From positions 1,612,001 to 1,676,000 of the forward strand of contig NW_025408674.1 in NCBI RefSeq assembly GCF_020360975.1: a stretch of DNA of 64,000 nt. The letters are read 5' to 3'. Below the pieces are notes generated by a model. The model made no database searches and had not been told where the DNA came from. It worked only from the letters and a program-made list of their open reading frames with translations. Positions 10,989-22,152 of this stretch are shown one piece after another. The DNA is from Hirsutella rhossiliensis. Lineage: Eukaryota; Ascomycota; Sordariomycetes; Hypocreales; Ophiocordycipitaceae. The stretch's first letter is position 1. Every line of letters begins with the position of its first letter. Made by a program: the position numbers and the translations under genes.

Positions 10989-13900
10989 GACTTTGGATGA
11001 GAGGCTCTCTCCGCAAGAGCCACTAGAGACTAATGAGTGTCCCCGTGTTCAAACAGGTGATTTGTATATAACTTGTTCGTTTGTTAGCCTGGGGGTATAT
11101 GAACACTTTATCTAGGCTAATGAACGTAGCTTCTAGCCCCCTTGTCTTAGAGCAAGTGGTGTGTTTACGCGGCACTAGAACTTGGATGCTCTACACATAC
11201 TGGGCCACCGAACGGAATCCCGCTCTGCTCCCACCTACACCACCTGGTCAGCCATTGAAGCCAGGGTCTGATGAGTTGCGCCGGGTCGATTGACCCTAAC
11301 AAGTAGGGCTATTCGTCTACTTCTGCGTTCCGCCATATCTAGGATGGGAAGTCGCTTGGAACATGCGACATGCGCTTGGGCGTAGCCATTACCCGGCGCT
11401 CGGCAGAGAGAAGAGATTAGCACGAATTGACAAAGCAGGGAATGAGCCTTAAAAGCTCAGCAGTGTCGAGAAGAATGGGAAAACTGAGCACGGCCACCTG
11501 GATAAAAGTGGCAACGGCTGAAATTGAGGCAGCCACACGCATGGATGGGTTGACCTTGATACAACGGGAATGGCGCAAGGCGATCTGCAAGGACTGCGGC
11601 GAGCCTTGGGAGGCCATGGAAAGGCCTTGGCAGGAAATTGGAAGCTTATGTGCCGTCGGGCGGACACGTGGAATCGGGGAGGGAGATAGATTCCGTAGAT
11701 GTGGTGGCTTTATTCATGTCAGGCTGTAGCCATATCTCAGCCGGCGGCTGAATCGCTCCAGGGACGTGACCAGGTCACTTTCACCACACATACATTGAGT
11801 ATCCAACAAGTCGCGGCAGAAACAAATTCCATTCAGTCATAAGTGGCCGTCTAGCTGGGGAAAAACCTGTGAATATCCACGTGATATCTCTACCTAATGT
11901 CTCCTCGCGTCTGGCCGAGGACCTGAGCTCTCGTCTTCAACTCGTGGAGCGCCGTTTGACCCCAGGTTTGCGCCGTGTCATACCAATCGCATCCCTTCTT
12001 TTTCATGTGTGCTTGCACTTGTGTTCCCCACGCAAGGGACCCGAACTTTCAGCAACCGCCAGTCACGGGACCGAAAGTGACGGAGCTCGGGGTCCCTCAG
12101 CGTTAGACACGGATTTCAAAGGCGAACGTGACAGCGTAGAAGACGAGCCATGCTCTTCTCTTCACTCGGAATACATTTGATCGAGGCAGGTAGATCACAA
12201 CCTCACGCAAATATAGCATCATCCTCGATTTGAATTAAGTACGTGGGCATCAAAGCCCAACTACCTCGTCGGTCTGTATAACTGCTCCAAGTCATGCCCG
12301 GAATCTGGGTAGATACCGCCACGTGCTTTCATGTGAGATATATAATCGAACTCTGCTCCGGTCAAAGCCGCCACTTCGAGCCGGCTATCCAAGCCAGAGA
12401 GCAACCAATGAGTCGACAGCCTACGACGTAGTACGCCGAGCAATGTGGACGGTCTCGGGGTCTCGGGAGCATTACTCCGCCGCTGGCGGCTACGATTCAA
12501 GGCCCGGAATCCGCGCGGAGAAGCAAACCTCGCACCTGGTCCCCTCCTACATCGAGTATGCCACCCTGCCCATCGCCGCCTCATTTTCATATATCCTTCT
12601 TTGTCCTTCAACTAGCCTCTGCGCCAACCCTGCTGGCCAATCGAAGCATCTTGAGGCTAGACATGATGCTGCAGTGGTGGCGACCGTACCAAGTTCATCT
12701 GTCGAAAAGGGCCGATATCGATGCTACTCTACAGCGCGCCCTCGAGCATCTTCTGCGCTGGCAGCAATTAGCTAGTCTGCGAATCCAGGGTGGTGGGAAC
12801 GTGCTGGCCCACTGCCTAGAACTTCCAGATGCCACATCGGGCTTGTACATGCAGCCAGTTGGTGACGAATCGGGAACGACGACCCAGCGGATTCTACATG
12901 TAGCCTGTTTTGACGTCGAGACCAACCTAGCTCGCTTCTGATGTGTCAAGAGGACTTGTAAGCCGATTTACCATGTTATTGAACTGAAACACTAGCCTCC
13001 GAGGCCCTCTGCATACACTAGTGGTCATGCCAGCCACTGGCTGGGGACCGATGCTATGAAGTTCCCCGATGAGTGTGCTGTGCAGGAGCTGGCGCCCCTT
13101 CGACTGCCTCCTTGAATTAGCTTGGAATTTGGAAACATCCCTGTCACTTTAAATCTCACCGGAATCTGGGATACGGCACGAACATCATAGCAGCAAGGCC
13201 CATCGAATGCCATCACATCGTCAATGGGCCAGTGAGTTGGTCATGCAGCCAAAGTGTAGAGTGACGGACAAGATCTCAACGACCTGCCCTACACAGACTG
13301 GAGCCGTAGTGTAGGTTGTCAGAGAGTCCAGGAATCCAAACATCCTTAACGAAGCTGCAAACATTTCAAGGCGTCCATGTGTAAATACTTGTAGAACTAC
13401 AGTTGGCCTTGAGGCACTTGCGGGAATGTTGGTGTTGTAAAGCGCCGGGCATATCTGATTCTGGCCAAGCAACGGCCTCATGGACTGTCTATTCTGGTAT
13501 CGCTCTCGTCAAAGCCCGCACGTACGAACATCATGTGGGTTCGAACTCGACATGAAGCTTTCAATGCTTTCACACCCAGCTTCGAGGTGCTGAAATGCCA
13601 CATTGAAATCCACCCGGCTGGCGGCCCCTGGAGACTGAAAAGAGTCACACGATACACGCGTTTTGATCAGCCCGGCCTTCTTTGGTGTTGCAAGCGGGAC
13701 TGGATGCTGGGGTCAACGGTTGCCCGGCTCCTTTTCCGCGCCTGACCACAACTCCATTCGACATATAATATGCTTGACATTGAACGTAGATATCACTCGG
13801 CTCAAACTCCAACTCTGGGGCCCTCCCCCGTCCCCTGGCTCCCCCGGTGGGGAAGCAGGGTTCGGTATGATCGCGGGCAGTTTCTTGCATCCCCCCAACC

Positions 13901-14423
13901 TTCCAAGTCTAGCCTCGCATCTTGAAATCCCACGTCGCCAGGCTCGGTGTGAGAGCTGTGCCCAAAGCCCTGGGCCAGTGCTGCCATTAAAGCTTTGAGG
14001 CCCTCTTGGAGATTGCATGAACGTGACTATGTGTGGGTCTGCCCTCCCCCCTTGGAGTCGATTCTGCCAGGAATAGCTGGCGCTTGTGAGTGAGGCCGGA
14101 GACGATGCTCTCCCTTTCGGCCCTTTGAGTGATTTTCCAGGAAGTGATCCTTGTCTCGGCACTTTAAAGGGCGGCTGTGGCGGGAGCATCAAGAGATGTC
14201 ATTCAGTCGTCTTCGGGTGAGAGCTCACTGGTAGGCCTGAATGCCAAATCGTACACCAACGATACTTGGACGCACATGTAGGGGGTTCATGGTAGGGAGG
14301 CCGAATCTCCGAGCTATAAATCACAGGATGAGTCCTTGATTCAAGGGGTCGGAAGAGTTTCAGGCGCACTGAAGAAGACGGCATAAAAGGACAATTTGTT
14401 CCAGCCTTTTCTCTTCGACCACG
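10989..14423. other. Gene-poor 3.4 kb
   Basis: Several open frames of 60-160 codons overlap on both strands, but none shows conserved motifs, plausible introns or steady codon preference, so I call no gene. The last 120 bases are the promoter of the DUF1996 gene. No clear repeat was seen. Confidence 0.5.
14315..14320 (+). promoter_or_regulatory. Probable TATA box of the DUF1996 gene
   Basis: A TATAAA hexamer (in GCTATAAATC) lies 104 bp before the ATG at 14424. A second AT element, CATAAAAGG at about 14382, is 40 bp before the ATG and more likely sits in the leader. Assignment rests on position alone. Confidence 0.45.
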
Positions 14424-14906
14424 ATGGCCAACCGCATCGCCCTGGCTCTTCTGCCGCTCCTCACCTCTGGTGCCCTGGCGCAGATTTTCACCGTCAACTG
14501 CGCGCCGTTGACGATCCAGAGAGGCGACCCAATCGTCTTTCCGGGCGTCATCTCTCCGCATGTTCATGCCGTCGTCGGCGGGACCGCGTTTGCCCTCACC
14601 GAGTCCAACGAGGATGCCAAGGCTGCCAATGCCACGACGTGTGACAAGGTTCTCGACAACAGCAACTACTGGCAGCCGCAGCTCTATCATCAGCGCACCG
14701 ATGGACGGTTTGAGATGGTAGACATGCAGGGGATTGTGAGTTTTGATCCACCCCTCAACTTTCTTGGGGCGTGTCATGCAGTTGAATGCACTTATACTGG
14801 GACACATGCTCTAACATGAAAGACGTGCAGGCAGCCTATTATATCGATCGAGCTTGCGACTACGTCCCCGGCCGTCAGAACTGCCAGAACACGCCTCACG
14901 CCAAGG

Positions 14907-15852
14907 CAGACTTGCAAATAGATAAATCATAATCAAATCAAATCAAATCAAATCAAATTTATCCAAATCAAATCAAATCAAATTGCCCCTGCGCTGAATC
15001 AAATCAAATCAAATCGCAACACCCAAATTTATTTGGATATCTGATTATTTGGATACGCCCCACAATGGCGACCTGGGCCAATAGTTTTGGGGAGCCAGCC
15101 CTGCCTGGCCTAGAGCGGTCGCTAATTACGGGCAGTTGCTTTTCCAGGCCGTGTCACCAAGCTTTCTTTTTGTGTTTTACCTGACACGTTTGATCGTGAA
15201 ATATATCTTTGGGTGCGTCTGCCATATTACGGGGGGAGATATTTGTAGCCGATGGCCAAAATGGGACAGCTCTGCACTTGACTGCTGCAATGGCGCATAT
15301 GGGAGGAGTACCGAACCCTCGCGGTCGAGCAAGATACGATACCCGAGGAGCCCACAGCTGCAAGGAAGACAACGGACCTAGATGACTTCATGACCTCAAT
15401 TAGGAAACTTGGCGCCCAACCTGCGCCCTCACCGTCCTCCATGCGTGACGAGTACGCAGAATGGGTGGGCAGTACCGATCCGGGCGATTGTCTTGTGGAC
15501 AATCCCATCCAGTACTGGCTTCTCCGCAGACGCCAATATCCACGCCTGTCGCGAATGGCAATCGACCTCTTTTCCATTCCGGCGATGTCTTCAGAGCCGG
15601 AGAGAATATTTAGCCTTGCCGGACAGATGGCCGCAGCTCAGAGAGCCGCCTCAAAGCGGACCTTATCAAAGCGGACCTTATAGGAGCGGCTCAATGTATT
15701 TTGTCGTGGGAAAAAGTGGGGCTATCCAGATATCCAAATGAGATCCAAATCGATTCAAATCAAATCAAATCAAATCAGATCCATGATTTTGCTATCCAAA
15801 TCAAATCAAATTGGACCCCGGATTTGATTTGATTTATCTATTTGCAAGTCTG
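14907..15852 (+). mobile_element. hAT-type DNA transposon, 946 bp, internally deleted
   Basis: The element has matching terminal inverted repeats of 23 bp beginning CAGACTTGCAAATAG at 14907 and, in reverse complement, ending at 15852. It is flanked by a perfect 8-bp target duplication, CGCCAAGG, at 14899-14906 and 15853-15860. Both subterminal regions carry many AAATC units (about 14929-15015 and 15740-15840), as is common for transposase binding regions of hAT elements. Inside is only a remnant of a transposase C-terminus. It is too short to be autonomous, so it was probably moved by a full-length copy elsewhere. Confidence 0.9.
15336..15742 (+). pseudogene. hAT transposase C-terminal (dimerisation) remnant
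   Basis: Inside the transposon, a frame encodes the hAT dimerisation block: NPIQYWLLRRRQYPRLSRMAIDLFSIPAMSSEPERIFSLAG. Just after it, near 15630, the reading must shift by one base to continue into SRLKADLI and CILSWEKVGL, so the remnant is frameshifted. In the second part a 15-bp unit, TCAAAGCGGACCTTA, occurs twice in tandem (about 15650-15680), adding five residues. The zinc finger and the catalytic DDE part are absent. Confidence 0.8.
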
Positions 15853-16763
15853 CGCCAAGGCCCCGCCCGCGGGTCTGCGCATGGTTGTGGGAGATCCGTT
15901 CCTACGGTCAGCTTCCAGTCCTGGCATGTAGACGTAGTCGTTGTGCTCTCAGTTCAATCGCTGGGCTCTCCATCGAGCCTCGTTGTTGCATGGTGTGCCT
16001 AAAACATCAACTCACTGCTTACCCCCGCTTAGGACTTACGATGCTTCCAAATCCGAGCAAAAAGCCATCTCTCACGTCTGCCTGGGCCCAGGTGGTGGCG
16101 ACACTCCCCATCTGCCGACGGTGCAGTGCGAGCGCCTCCGCGCCGAGACCTTCTTCCCCTCCTGCTGGGATGGGAAGAGCCTCGATAGCCCGGACCACAA
16201 GAGTCATGTAAGAGGCAAACTGGAACTCGACTAGCACATGACGAGAAGGCGGCACGACTAACAGGGATGTTCAGATGGCCTTCCCGGCCATAGGCGACTA
16301 CAACACTGGCGTGTGCCCCGAGTCCCATCCCGTAGCCATCCTCTCAGTCTTCTTCGAGTTCTTCTACGACACGGGGGCCGTAAAAAATTTCAATCGCTGG
16401 GTCTGGGCCATGGGCGACCCAACCGGCTACGGCCTCCACGGAGACTTTCTCAACGGGTGGACTGATCAAAGGGCCCTCGAGCGGGCCATGGACACCTGCA
16501 CCGGCTCGCAGGGCGTCAACGATCCGCGCTGCAGTCTCAACGCAGGGCCCAACGGACCTGGCCAGTCGGGTCGTCAAGCCCCGGAGATTGCACCGCCAAG
16601 CGAGGACGTTGGCCTCCGCGGCCCCCTCGGGAGGCTGCCCGGAGACAACCCGATCACGGGGAGCCCGGTCCGAGGGTGAAGGCACCAGGTACTCTAGCCT
16701 CGAGATTTGCGCCGACGGTTGGTTTCATTACAATGTATTCAGTTGAGGTTCGAGCCTGGGTCT

Positions 16764-18259
16764 CTATAGCCGTTTGGCTACCCAAAATTGAGCGTTGTAC
16801 GAGTTCTTGGTCAGAGCCTCCTTGTCAAAGCCGTAGATGGCCTCGATACTCCTGACGGTCGAGTTTGCAAACGTCAAAATCCCGCATTCATCGCTCGTTT
16901 CCAAAAACTCAAACTTCATGGCCTCTGCGACCTTGACAATGTCTTGCAGAGACAGCTGCACAAAGGGCGCCGTCCCGTAGAGGAGGGGCCCGAGGTTGAT
17001 CCAGTAGCCGCCGGGCTTGAGGATCTTCTTGATGGTGTCGAAGTACATGATGAGATTCCGCGCGGTATCGATGAAGAAGTAGGTGACGACGACGTCGTAG
17101 AAGCCTTCCTGGTGGCGGAACGCCGTTGTAAAGTCGCCCTCCATCATCAGGACCGAGTGAGGGTTGACATCGACGTCTGGGAATTGCAGCTGCCGCTGCA
17201 TTTTGGAGTCTGATGTGTGGTGGGACCAGCCGTCGACGAAAGGGTGAAATGTCTGTCCGTCTCTCAGCCCGTAGCGTTCGATGAATCGGTATACTACGTT
17301 CATGAACATGGACCACTCGTTGATGGTGACTTGGAAACCTGGGCATGGTCAGACGGACAAGCAGTCCAGCTGAGGCGAATCGGCCAAACAATACCTCGTA
17401 AGCGGTGGATGTCATGTCCCAGCCTACCGAGACCGGCCCCCGGCACCAGGATCTTGACTTTCTCGGCGGCCGCATGCCTCGCAGGGAAGAGCCCATCAAG
17501 CGTCGGCAGCATGCAGGCAAACGGTGCGCTCCTCTCGTGGTCCCCCTCGTCTGTCCAGTCTCGCACAATGTGCTTGAGCGCCTGGGACACAGAAATCTTG
17601 TCGGCTTGTTGGCCCGTTGCCTCGGTGTCGGCAATGTGCTTGTGGAGCTCCTCGTTTTCGATGCCATAGAACTCGAGTGCGTGTCTAACAACTCTGTCGC
17701 ACAGGGCTTGGTTGTGAAGAAGCTTCTGCTCGACGTGAGTGAACTTTGACGAGTAGGACAGATGATGCTCGAGGAACTGCGCGGCCGTCAGCAAAACACG
17801 GGACGGACGTACGGATTCAATTAGCGGAAGGGCCATCATACTGCTTTCTGGGCTTTGGATACGTTCTTATACAGGCCGCGGAGCCGCTTCAGTTCCGCCG
17901 CCTGTCTCTCGCGGTATCTTGTGAAGCCGTGGAGGGCATCCAGGAGGCGATGCCGAGCGTGATTTGCCGTCCATTTCCCGTTGCGCTTGTCCAAGGTGCC
18001 GAGGAGGCGTGATCTTTCTTCACCGTGTCTCTGAATTGTGGATTGGTTGTATTGCTGAAGAGTCAGGGTAATCTCATGCACCTCGGTCACAGGCCCGACC
18101 TAAGCGGCACCGTCGATCAGAAGCAGTGTCAGAAATTGTGCTTCTACTAATGTCAACAAGTCTTACCTGTGCAGCATCCGCCGTCAACAAGTCGTCGGGC
18201 AGACAGAGCGCAGGCAAAGAGCCAGAGACGAGCCACCAGACGCAAGCAGCAACACGCAT
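16764..18259 (-). pseudogene. N2227/carnosine N-methyltransferase-like protein with signal peptide; one frame problem
   Basis: Read right to left: exon 1 18259-18167, intron 18166-18100 (67 nt), exon 2 from 18099, then from 17839 down to 17395 in another frame, intron 17394-17339 (56 nt), last exon 17338-16764. The SAM-dependent methyltransferase domain shows motif I ILVPGAGLGRLGHDI, INEWS, DGWSHH, EGDF, and VVTYFFIDTARNLIMYFDTIKKILKPGGYWINLGPLLYG, the pattern of the carnosine N-methyltransferase family (N2227). The N-terminus (MRVAACVWWLVSGSLPALC) looks like a signal peptide, unusual for the cytosolic relatives. Exon 2 runs into TGA at 17838-17836, overlapping the ATG of the next frame. Either there is a one-base frameshift or a 32-nt intron (GTATAAG...AAAGCAG, about 17868-17837) is removed; the latter keeps the frame but is very short. 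I mark it as possibly broken; it may be functional. Confidence 0.6.
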
Positions 18260-18749
18260 GACTGCTGCGAATTGACCCCGAGGCGGACGCTGTTGACTGC
18301 CGAGACGAGAGAAAATCCAACAAGTCGAGTGCTGGAAGGTTGCGTGAAAATGGACGTCGGGTTTGTGCAATGTGTGCCGCCGGGGAACCTTGATGGCTCA
18401 ACGGCCAACACTGAAACCTGCGGCGGCAAATCCGAGTAAGACGGAGCCTGGCATTGCCACAGACCGTTGCTCCATATTGCCCAGAGGAGAAGAACGTCAT
18501 AATTGTACTGGTCATCCGGTGATTTAAGCCCCTATCTCATTTACTTTGACTGGCATCTAGTCCATTCGAGTGCCAAAGATGAATTCACTTACATGCCCTT
18601 CCGGCACCTCCGGCTCTCAATTGCCACCGACAGGCTGTGTAAATGCTTGGAATAACTACATGAATAGCTAAGCCTGCATGCTGTAGATGCAAAACTATCC
18701 TGGTCAATTGGTTCGATGATCGCTTGCAACATCAAAGCGGCCGCCGTCT
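18260..18749. other. Intergenic, upstream of the methyltransferase gene
   Basis: This 490-bp stretch lies between the start of the methyltransferase-like gene and the stop of the metalloprotease gene, both on the minus strand. It should hold the promoter of the former and the 3' end of the latter. No distinct motif was seen. Confidence 0.45.
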
Positions 18750-20798
18750 CTACCCCTTGGAGACCTGGCAACGAGCCTCGGCCTTGACCTTGGAGTCGGA
18801 CTCGGAAACGGCCGTCAACGTCACAATGCCCGTCTTGGCGGCGTCTGCAGACGCACCGACGGCCACCTTGACGCCGACCGTCTCGCCAGCCTTCGCAGCG
18901 GCGAGGGCGTTGCGGACCTCGACGCGCCATCCCTTGCCCTCGACCTTGGCGTGCAGGCGGTATATGTCTGCTCCCAGAGAGGGGGCAGCCTGCCGCGGCG
19001 CCTTCCGGTGCTTCTCTCGCGCAGTGCCGTTGTTGGTGAGCCCAAAGGCACAGAACACGCCCTTTCCAGTCGGCCTGTTCCCCTCGCCCACGGCTGGCTT
19101 GCCCGGCGACAGTCGCACGCCGCCCTGGCCCTTGGCGGTGCCGTTGAGCGCGCGGACTCCCACCGTGTACGACAAGACACCCGCCCGGTCGCGGTGCTTG
19201 TCGACGACGTAAAAGTGAAGGCCGTTGGGCGCGTCCACGAACTCGTACTGGCTGCCGGAGCGGGTGCCGGCGTGGAACAGCGCGTCGGCCAGCTGCCGGT
19301 AGTCGCCCATGGTGGCCATGGCCACCGTGCCGTTGGGACGGATGAAGTCGGCGAGGTTGATGTCGTGCGGATTCGCGTCAATGGTCCACTGGAAGGGCTG
19401 TCGTCGATCCGTGTTCTTGGTCTTGCTGATCATGACGCCCGAGTCGGGCTGGAAGGAATCGGCCCCCATGCGGTCGACGACTTCGACGTCGTAGTTGTCG
19501 TAGCCTCCGCCGTCGCAGAAAAGGTCCGTGGCCACGTCGCAGCGAGGAGAAAGATCTGTTCCCATCTCCACGCGCAGTCCCATCAGGTCCGACTCGACGG
19601 CCCGGGCCGTGATGCGTGCAACCACAGGCCCGGAAGCAGCCAAGGCGTTCCTCGAGATCTTGCGCAGGCTGCTCTCGGCAACCAGCTTGAGCTGGTATTT
19701 GTCGCGCACCGTATGCAGCGAGCCCATGGATCCGCCCTGCAACGGCGGAATCTGCCACCGAGTATGCGGCCCCCCCGGCCCGTTGAAGGTGCCGCGAGAC
19801 AGCATGGACCACGGGCCGGTGTAGTCTCGACGCAAGGGCTTCCCGTAGGGGTTGCCGTAGTTGTCGCCAATGTTGAGGAGGTGGCTCAGTTCATGGGCGT
19901 AGGTGCCCATGCCCGAGCTCTCGCACTGGAGGCTCGACCCGTCCCCGGCATTGGGCCAGATGGACGCGGCCGCGGCCCACGAAGTCCACTCGACGTATCG
20001 CGTGTGGGCGTAGTTGGGCAGAGACGGCTGCTCCCCCGACGCCAGCGGCGGTCCCCATGCGGCGGGAACGTCCTCCTTGGTCGCAAACTTCATCTCGCCA
20101 AACTCCTGCCACGTCGAGGACTCGTCCTGGCCGGCGGAGAGGATGAAGACCAGCTCGTACGAGTCGGCCACGTCGTCCCCCACGTTTCTGCGCCACACGC
20201 CCAGAGAATCCTCGCGAAGACTCATGTCGCAGCTCATCCCCGGCGGACACGCCCCCGGGTTCATGACACGATCCACCCCGTACTGATAGGAAAAGAAGGG
20301 CATGCGATAGGTCCCAAACGCCGTCAGGTTGACTCCGAAGCGGCCGCCAGAGTCTTCCATCCAGTACTCGTGGAGCGTGTGGCCGCGGTTGAGCTCGCTG
20401 GGCTTGTTGAGCAGGTCGCGGTAGAAGGCCGGCACCCGGGCCCGAGCAGTGTTTGCCGCCACGGGCAGCGGATTCCCAAAGAGGGTCGAGTTTGGAGGCC
20501 CGGTGATGGCAAAGGCCTTGTCTTGGTAGTCGACGGCGATGAGGGCGATGTTGAAGTTGCGGATGGAGCCCCTGCGAGAAGAGTCGTTCCATGCCGTGCC
20601 GGGAGGCGCCTTGAAGTCGGCCCAGGTCATGTTGTCCGGGTTGACCCATCTCTGCTCATCGACGACTTCGAATGGGTTAGTGACACGCAAGGGTCTGGAA
20701 GCGGCCGCCTCGCCCACGGCTGCAAGTAAAACAGCCGTCACCACAAAGGCCATGGTGGCGGCCGGGGCCGAGAGACAGCGCTTGATAGACACGGCCAT
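18750..20798 (-). CDS. Secreted M6-like zinc metalloprotease
   Basis: A single exon encodes 682 residues from the ATG at 20798. Residues 1-33 are a signal peptide (a second Met at residue 16 would give a shorter one). The zinc site is HELSH at 302-306 within TYAHELSHLLNIGDNYG, with D312 a possible third ligand and WSML at about 330-333 as a candidate Met-turn. Flanking blocks NFNIALIAVDYQD and HTLHEYWMEDSGGRFGV are typical of M6/immune-inhibitor-A-like peptidase domains. The C-terminal third looks like a beta-rich accessory region. Several N-glycosylation sites fit secretion. It probably degrades host or substrate protein outside the cell. A 592-codon open frame on the opposite strand is a shadow of its GC-rich third positions. 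Confidence 0.88.
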   Translation of the reverse strand: MAVSIKRCLSAPAATMAFVVTAVLLAAVGEAAASRPLRVTNPFEVVDEQRWVNPDNMTWADFKAPPGTAWNDSSRRGSIRNFNIALIAVDYQDKAFAITGPPNSTLFGNPLPVAANTARARVPAFYRDLLNKPSELNRGHTLHEYWMEDSGGRFGVNLTAFGTYRMPFFSYQYGVDRVMNPGACPPGMSCDMSLREDSLGVWRRNVGDDVADSYELVFILSAGQDESSTWQEFGEMKFATKEDVPAAWGPPLASGEQPSLPNYAHTRYVEWTSWAAAASIWPNAGDGSSLQCESSGMGTYAHELSHLLNIGDNYGNPYGKPLRRDYTGPWSMLSRGTFNGPGGPHTRWQIPPLQGGSMGSLHTVRDKYQLKLVAESSLRKISRNALAASGPVVARITARAVESDLMGLRVEMGTDLSPRCDVATDLFCDGGGYDNYDVEVVDRMGADSFQPDSGVMISKTKNTDRRQPFQWTIDANPHDINLADFIRPNGTVAMATMGDYRQLADALFHAGTRSGSQYEFVDAPNGLHFYVVDKHRDRAGVLSYTVGVRALNGTAKGQGGVRLSPGKPAVGEGNRPTGKGVFCAFGLTNNGTAREKHRKAPRQAAPSLGADIYRLHAKVEGKGWRVEVRNALAAAKAGETVGVKVAVGASADAAKTGIVTLTAVSESDSKVKAEARCQVSKG

Positions 20799-22152
20799 GT
20801 CGCTGAGGAGGTATGATGTCGTTTGGCCTGCATCTCGTCAGCGATGCATGGGTAAGTCGACATTTTAAGAGCCATCTGAAGCACCGTCTCCCTTTACAGT
20901 GTCTCATCGCAAACATGCATTGTCGAGATGCAAACTAATGCGCCTTGTGCAGCGAGGGGCGTATCACCACCCCGAGACATGTATCCAAAAGTTCAAGAAC
21001 AGGTGCTCCGGATCAATGATGATGACAGGAATGATTCGACCTTGAATCTTGACTCTGATCTTTCTACCCTGATGCTGTCGTGTCAAAGGCCCTATGGGCT
21101 TGTGCCTGATTGTATCCAGCTTAATCGGTAGTTAACATAACGTCACTGTAAAATTTTGGGAACAGGCCATTCCAGACTTCCAACCTTACAAGCACCAGCT
21201 ATAATGGCCGTCTTTGCTACTGTGCAATATCAGATGTCAAGATCGTACAATGACGAGGTTTGCTGCCATCTAAACACGGCATACATGTACCCCTGGACGA
21301 AGTAGAATGGAAGAAGGACCAAGTACAAAGCCGATCTCCTATAACCTCCGTTTTTAAAACCGCCGTCACTTGAACATCTACTGGGCACACAACATTACAA
21401 CAAGCATGTGCTTCAACTACCTCTCTGGATTCTAACTGAGTGAACAACATATACAGTAGTGGTGTCCACCAATATGCCCCAAGCATGGATGGCACCGTGG
21501 CAAGGTGAGTGGCTCTTTTGGCTTGCGATGAAGGCCTCTAGATGTTTCCCCAACTCCTGAGTCCTGATAATCCAAAAAAGGCTGCCGTCACGTTGCACGG
21601 GCGCGACGCTGCTTGCCGATCATTGCGAGATGAACACTAGGCATAACATGCCAACCCCGCGGTGCAACACAGTGCATGTTTGCTCAACCAAGATTCCAAT
21701 GGCCTAGATCTTATTGTTTTTGCCGACGGAGTGAAATTAGGCCCAGGCGTGGTCTTTTGTAGTGGCAGGCAGACGAGGAGCAAAGCACTTGGCTTGGATA
21801 GGCAGTCCGACATTGCTTTGGCCAATATCTGCATGCCTCAAACACGACGCTGTTCTCACCCAGACCGGGGCCGGCGTCAGTGTTGAAGAGCTCAAGACCA
21901 AGCCGTGCCCAGCCCAGACAAAGCAATCCCGGATCAGCAAGCAAAATACTGAAATAGCAAACAGCTCACGGACAGACGCGAATCACCCGTACAAACAACA
22001 GTCACTGGCGCCGTTGTCGACAAGAACCACGGGGACGTTTTCCCGGACTTCACGTCGTCGCAAATGCAGGAAATGAACCAGCATCCAGTCAATTGGAGTT
22101 GGCAAACATCGCTGAAATAGCCCGCCGTCATCAACGTCCGTGCGCCGCACTT
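20799..22152. other. Intergenic, 1.35 kb
   Basis: No gene or repeat is supported. The left end is the promoter side of the metalloprotease gene; the right end is the 3' side of the oxidoreductase gene. Confidence 0.5.

Larger units (their letters stand above)
14424..16679 (+). pseudogene. Secreted DUF1996-domain protein, exon 2 split by a hAT-type insertion
   Basis: With the transposon and one target-site copy removed, the exons are 14424-14735, 14831-14906 joined to 15861-15906, 16033-16207 and 16275-16679: 1,014 nt, 337 residues, fully open. Introns are 14736-14830, 15907-16032 and 16208-16274. The protein starts with a signal peptide (about residues 1-19), then the DUF1996 domain: FTVNCAPLTIQRGDPIV, SPHVHAVVGG, YWQPQLYHQ, AAYYIDRACDY, AGLRMVVGDP, TYDASKSEQKAISHVCLG, and the end block GDPTGYGLHGDFLNGW. 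The family is extracellular in fungi and of unclear function. As the sequence stands, translation enters the transposon and meets TAA at 14930-14932, giving about 137 residues. Because every other part is intact, the insertion looks recent, and precise excision could restore the frame. Confidence 0.85.

Noticed and set aside
18951..20729. 592-codon open frame on the plus strand opposite the metalloprotease
   Set aside because: It mirrors the GC-rich third positions of the protease gene, lacks motifs and is His/Arg/Val-rich without domains.
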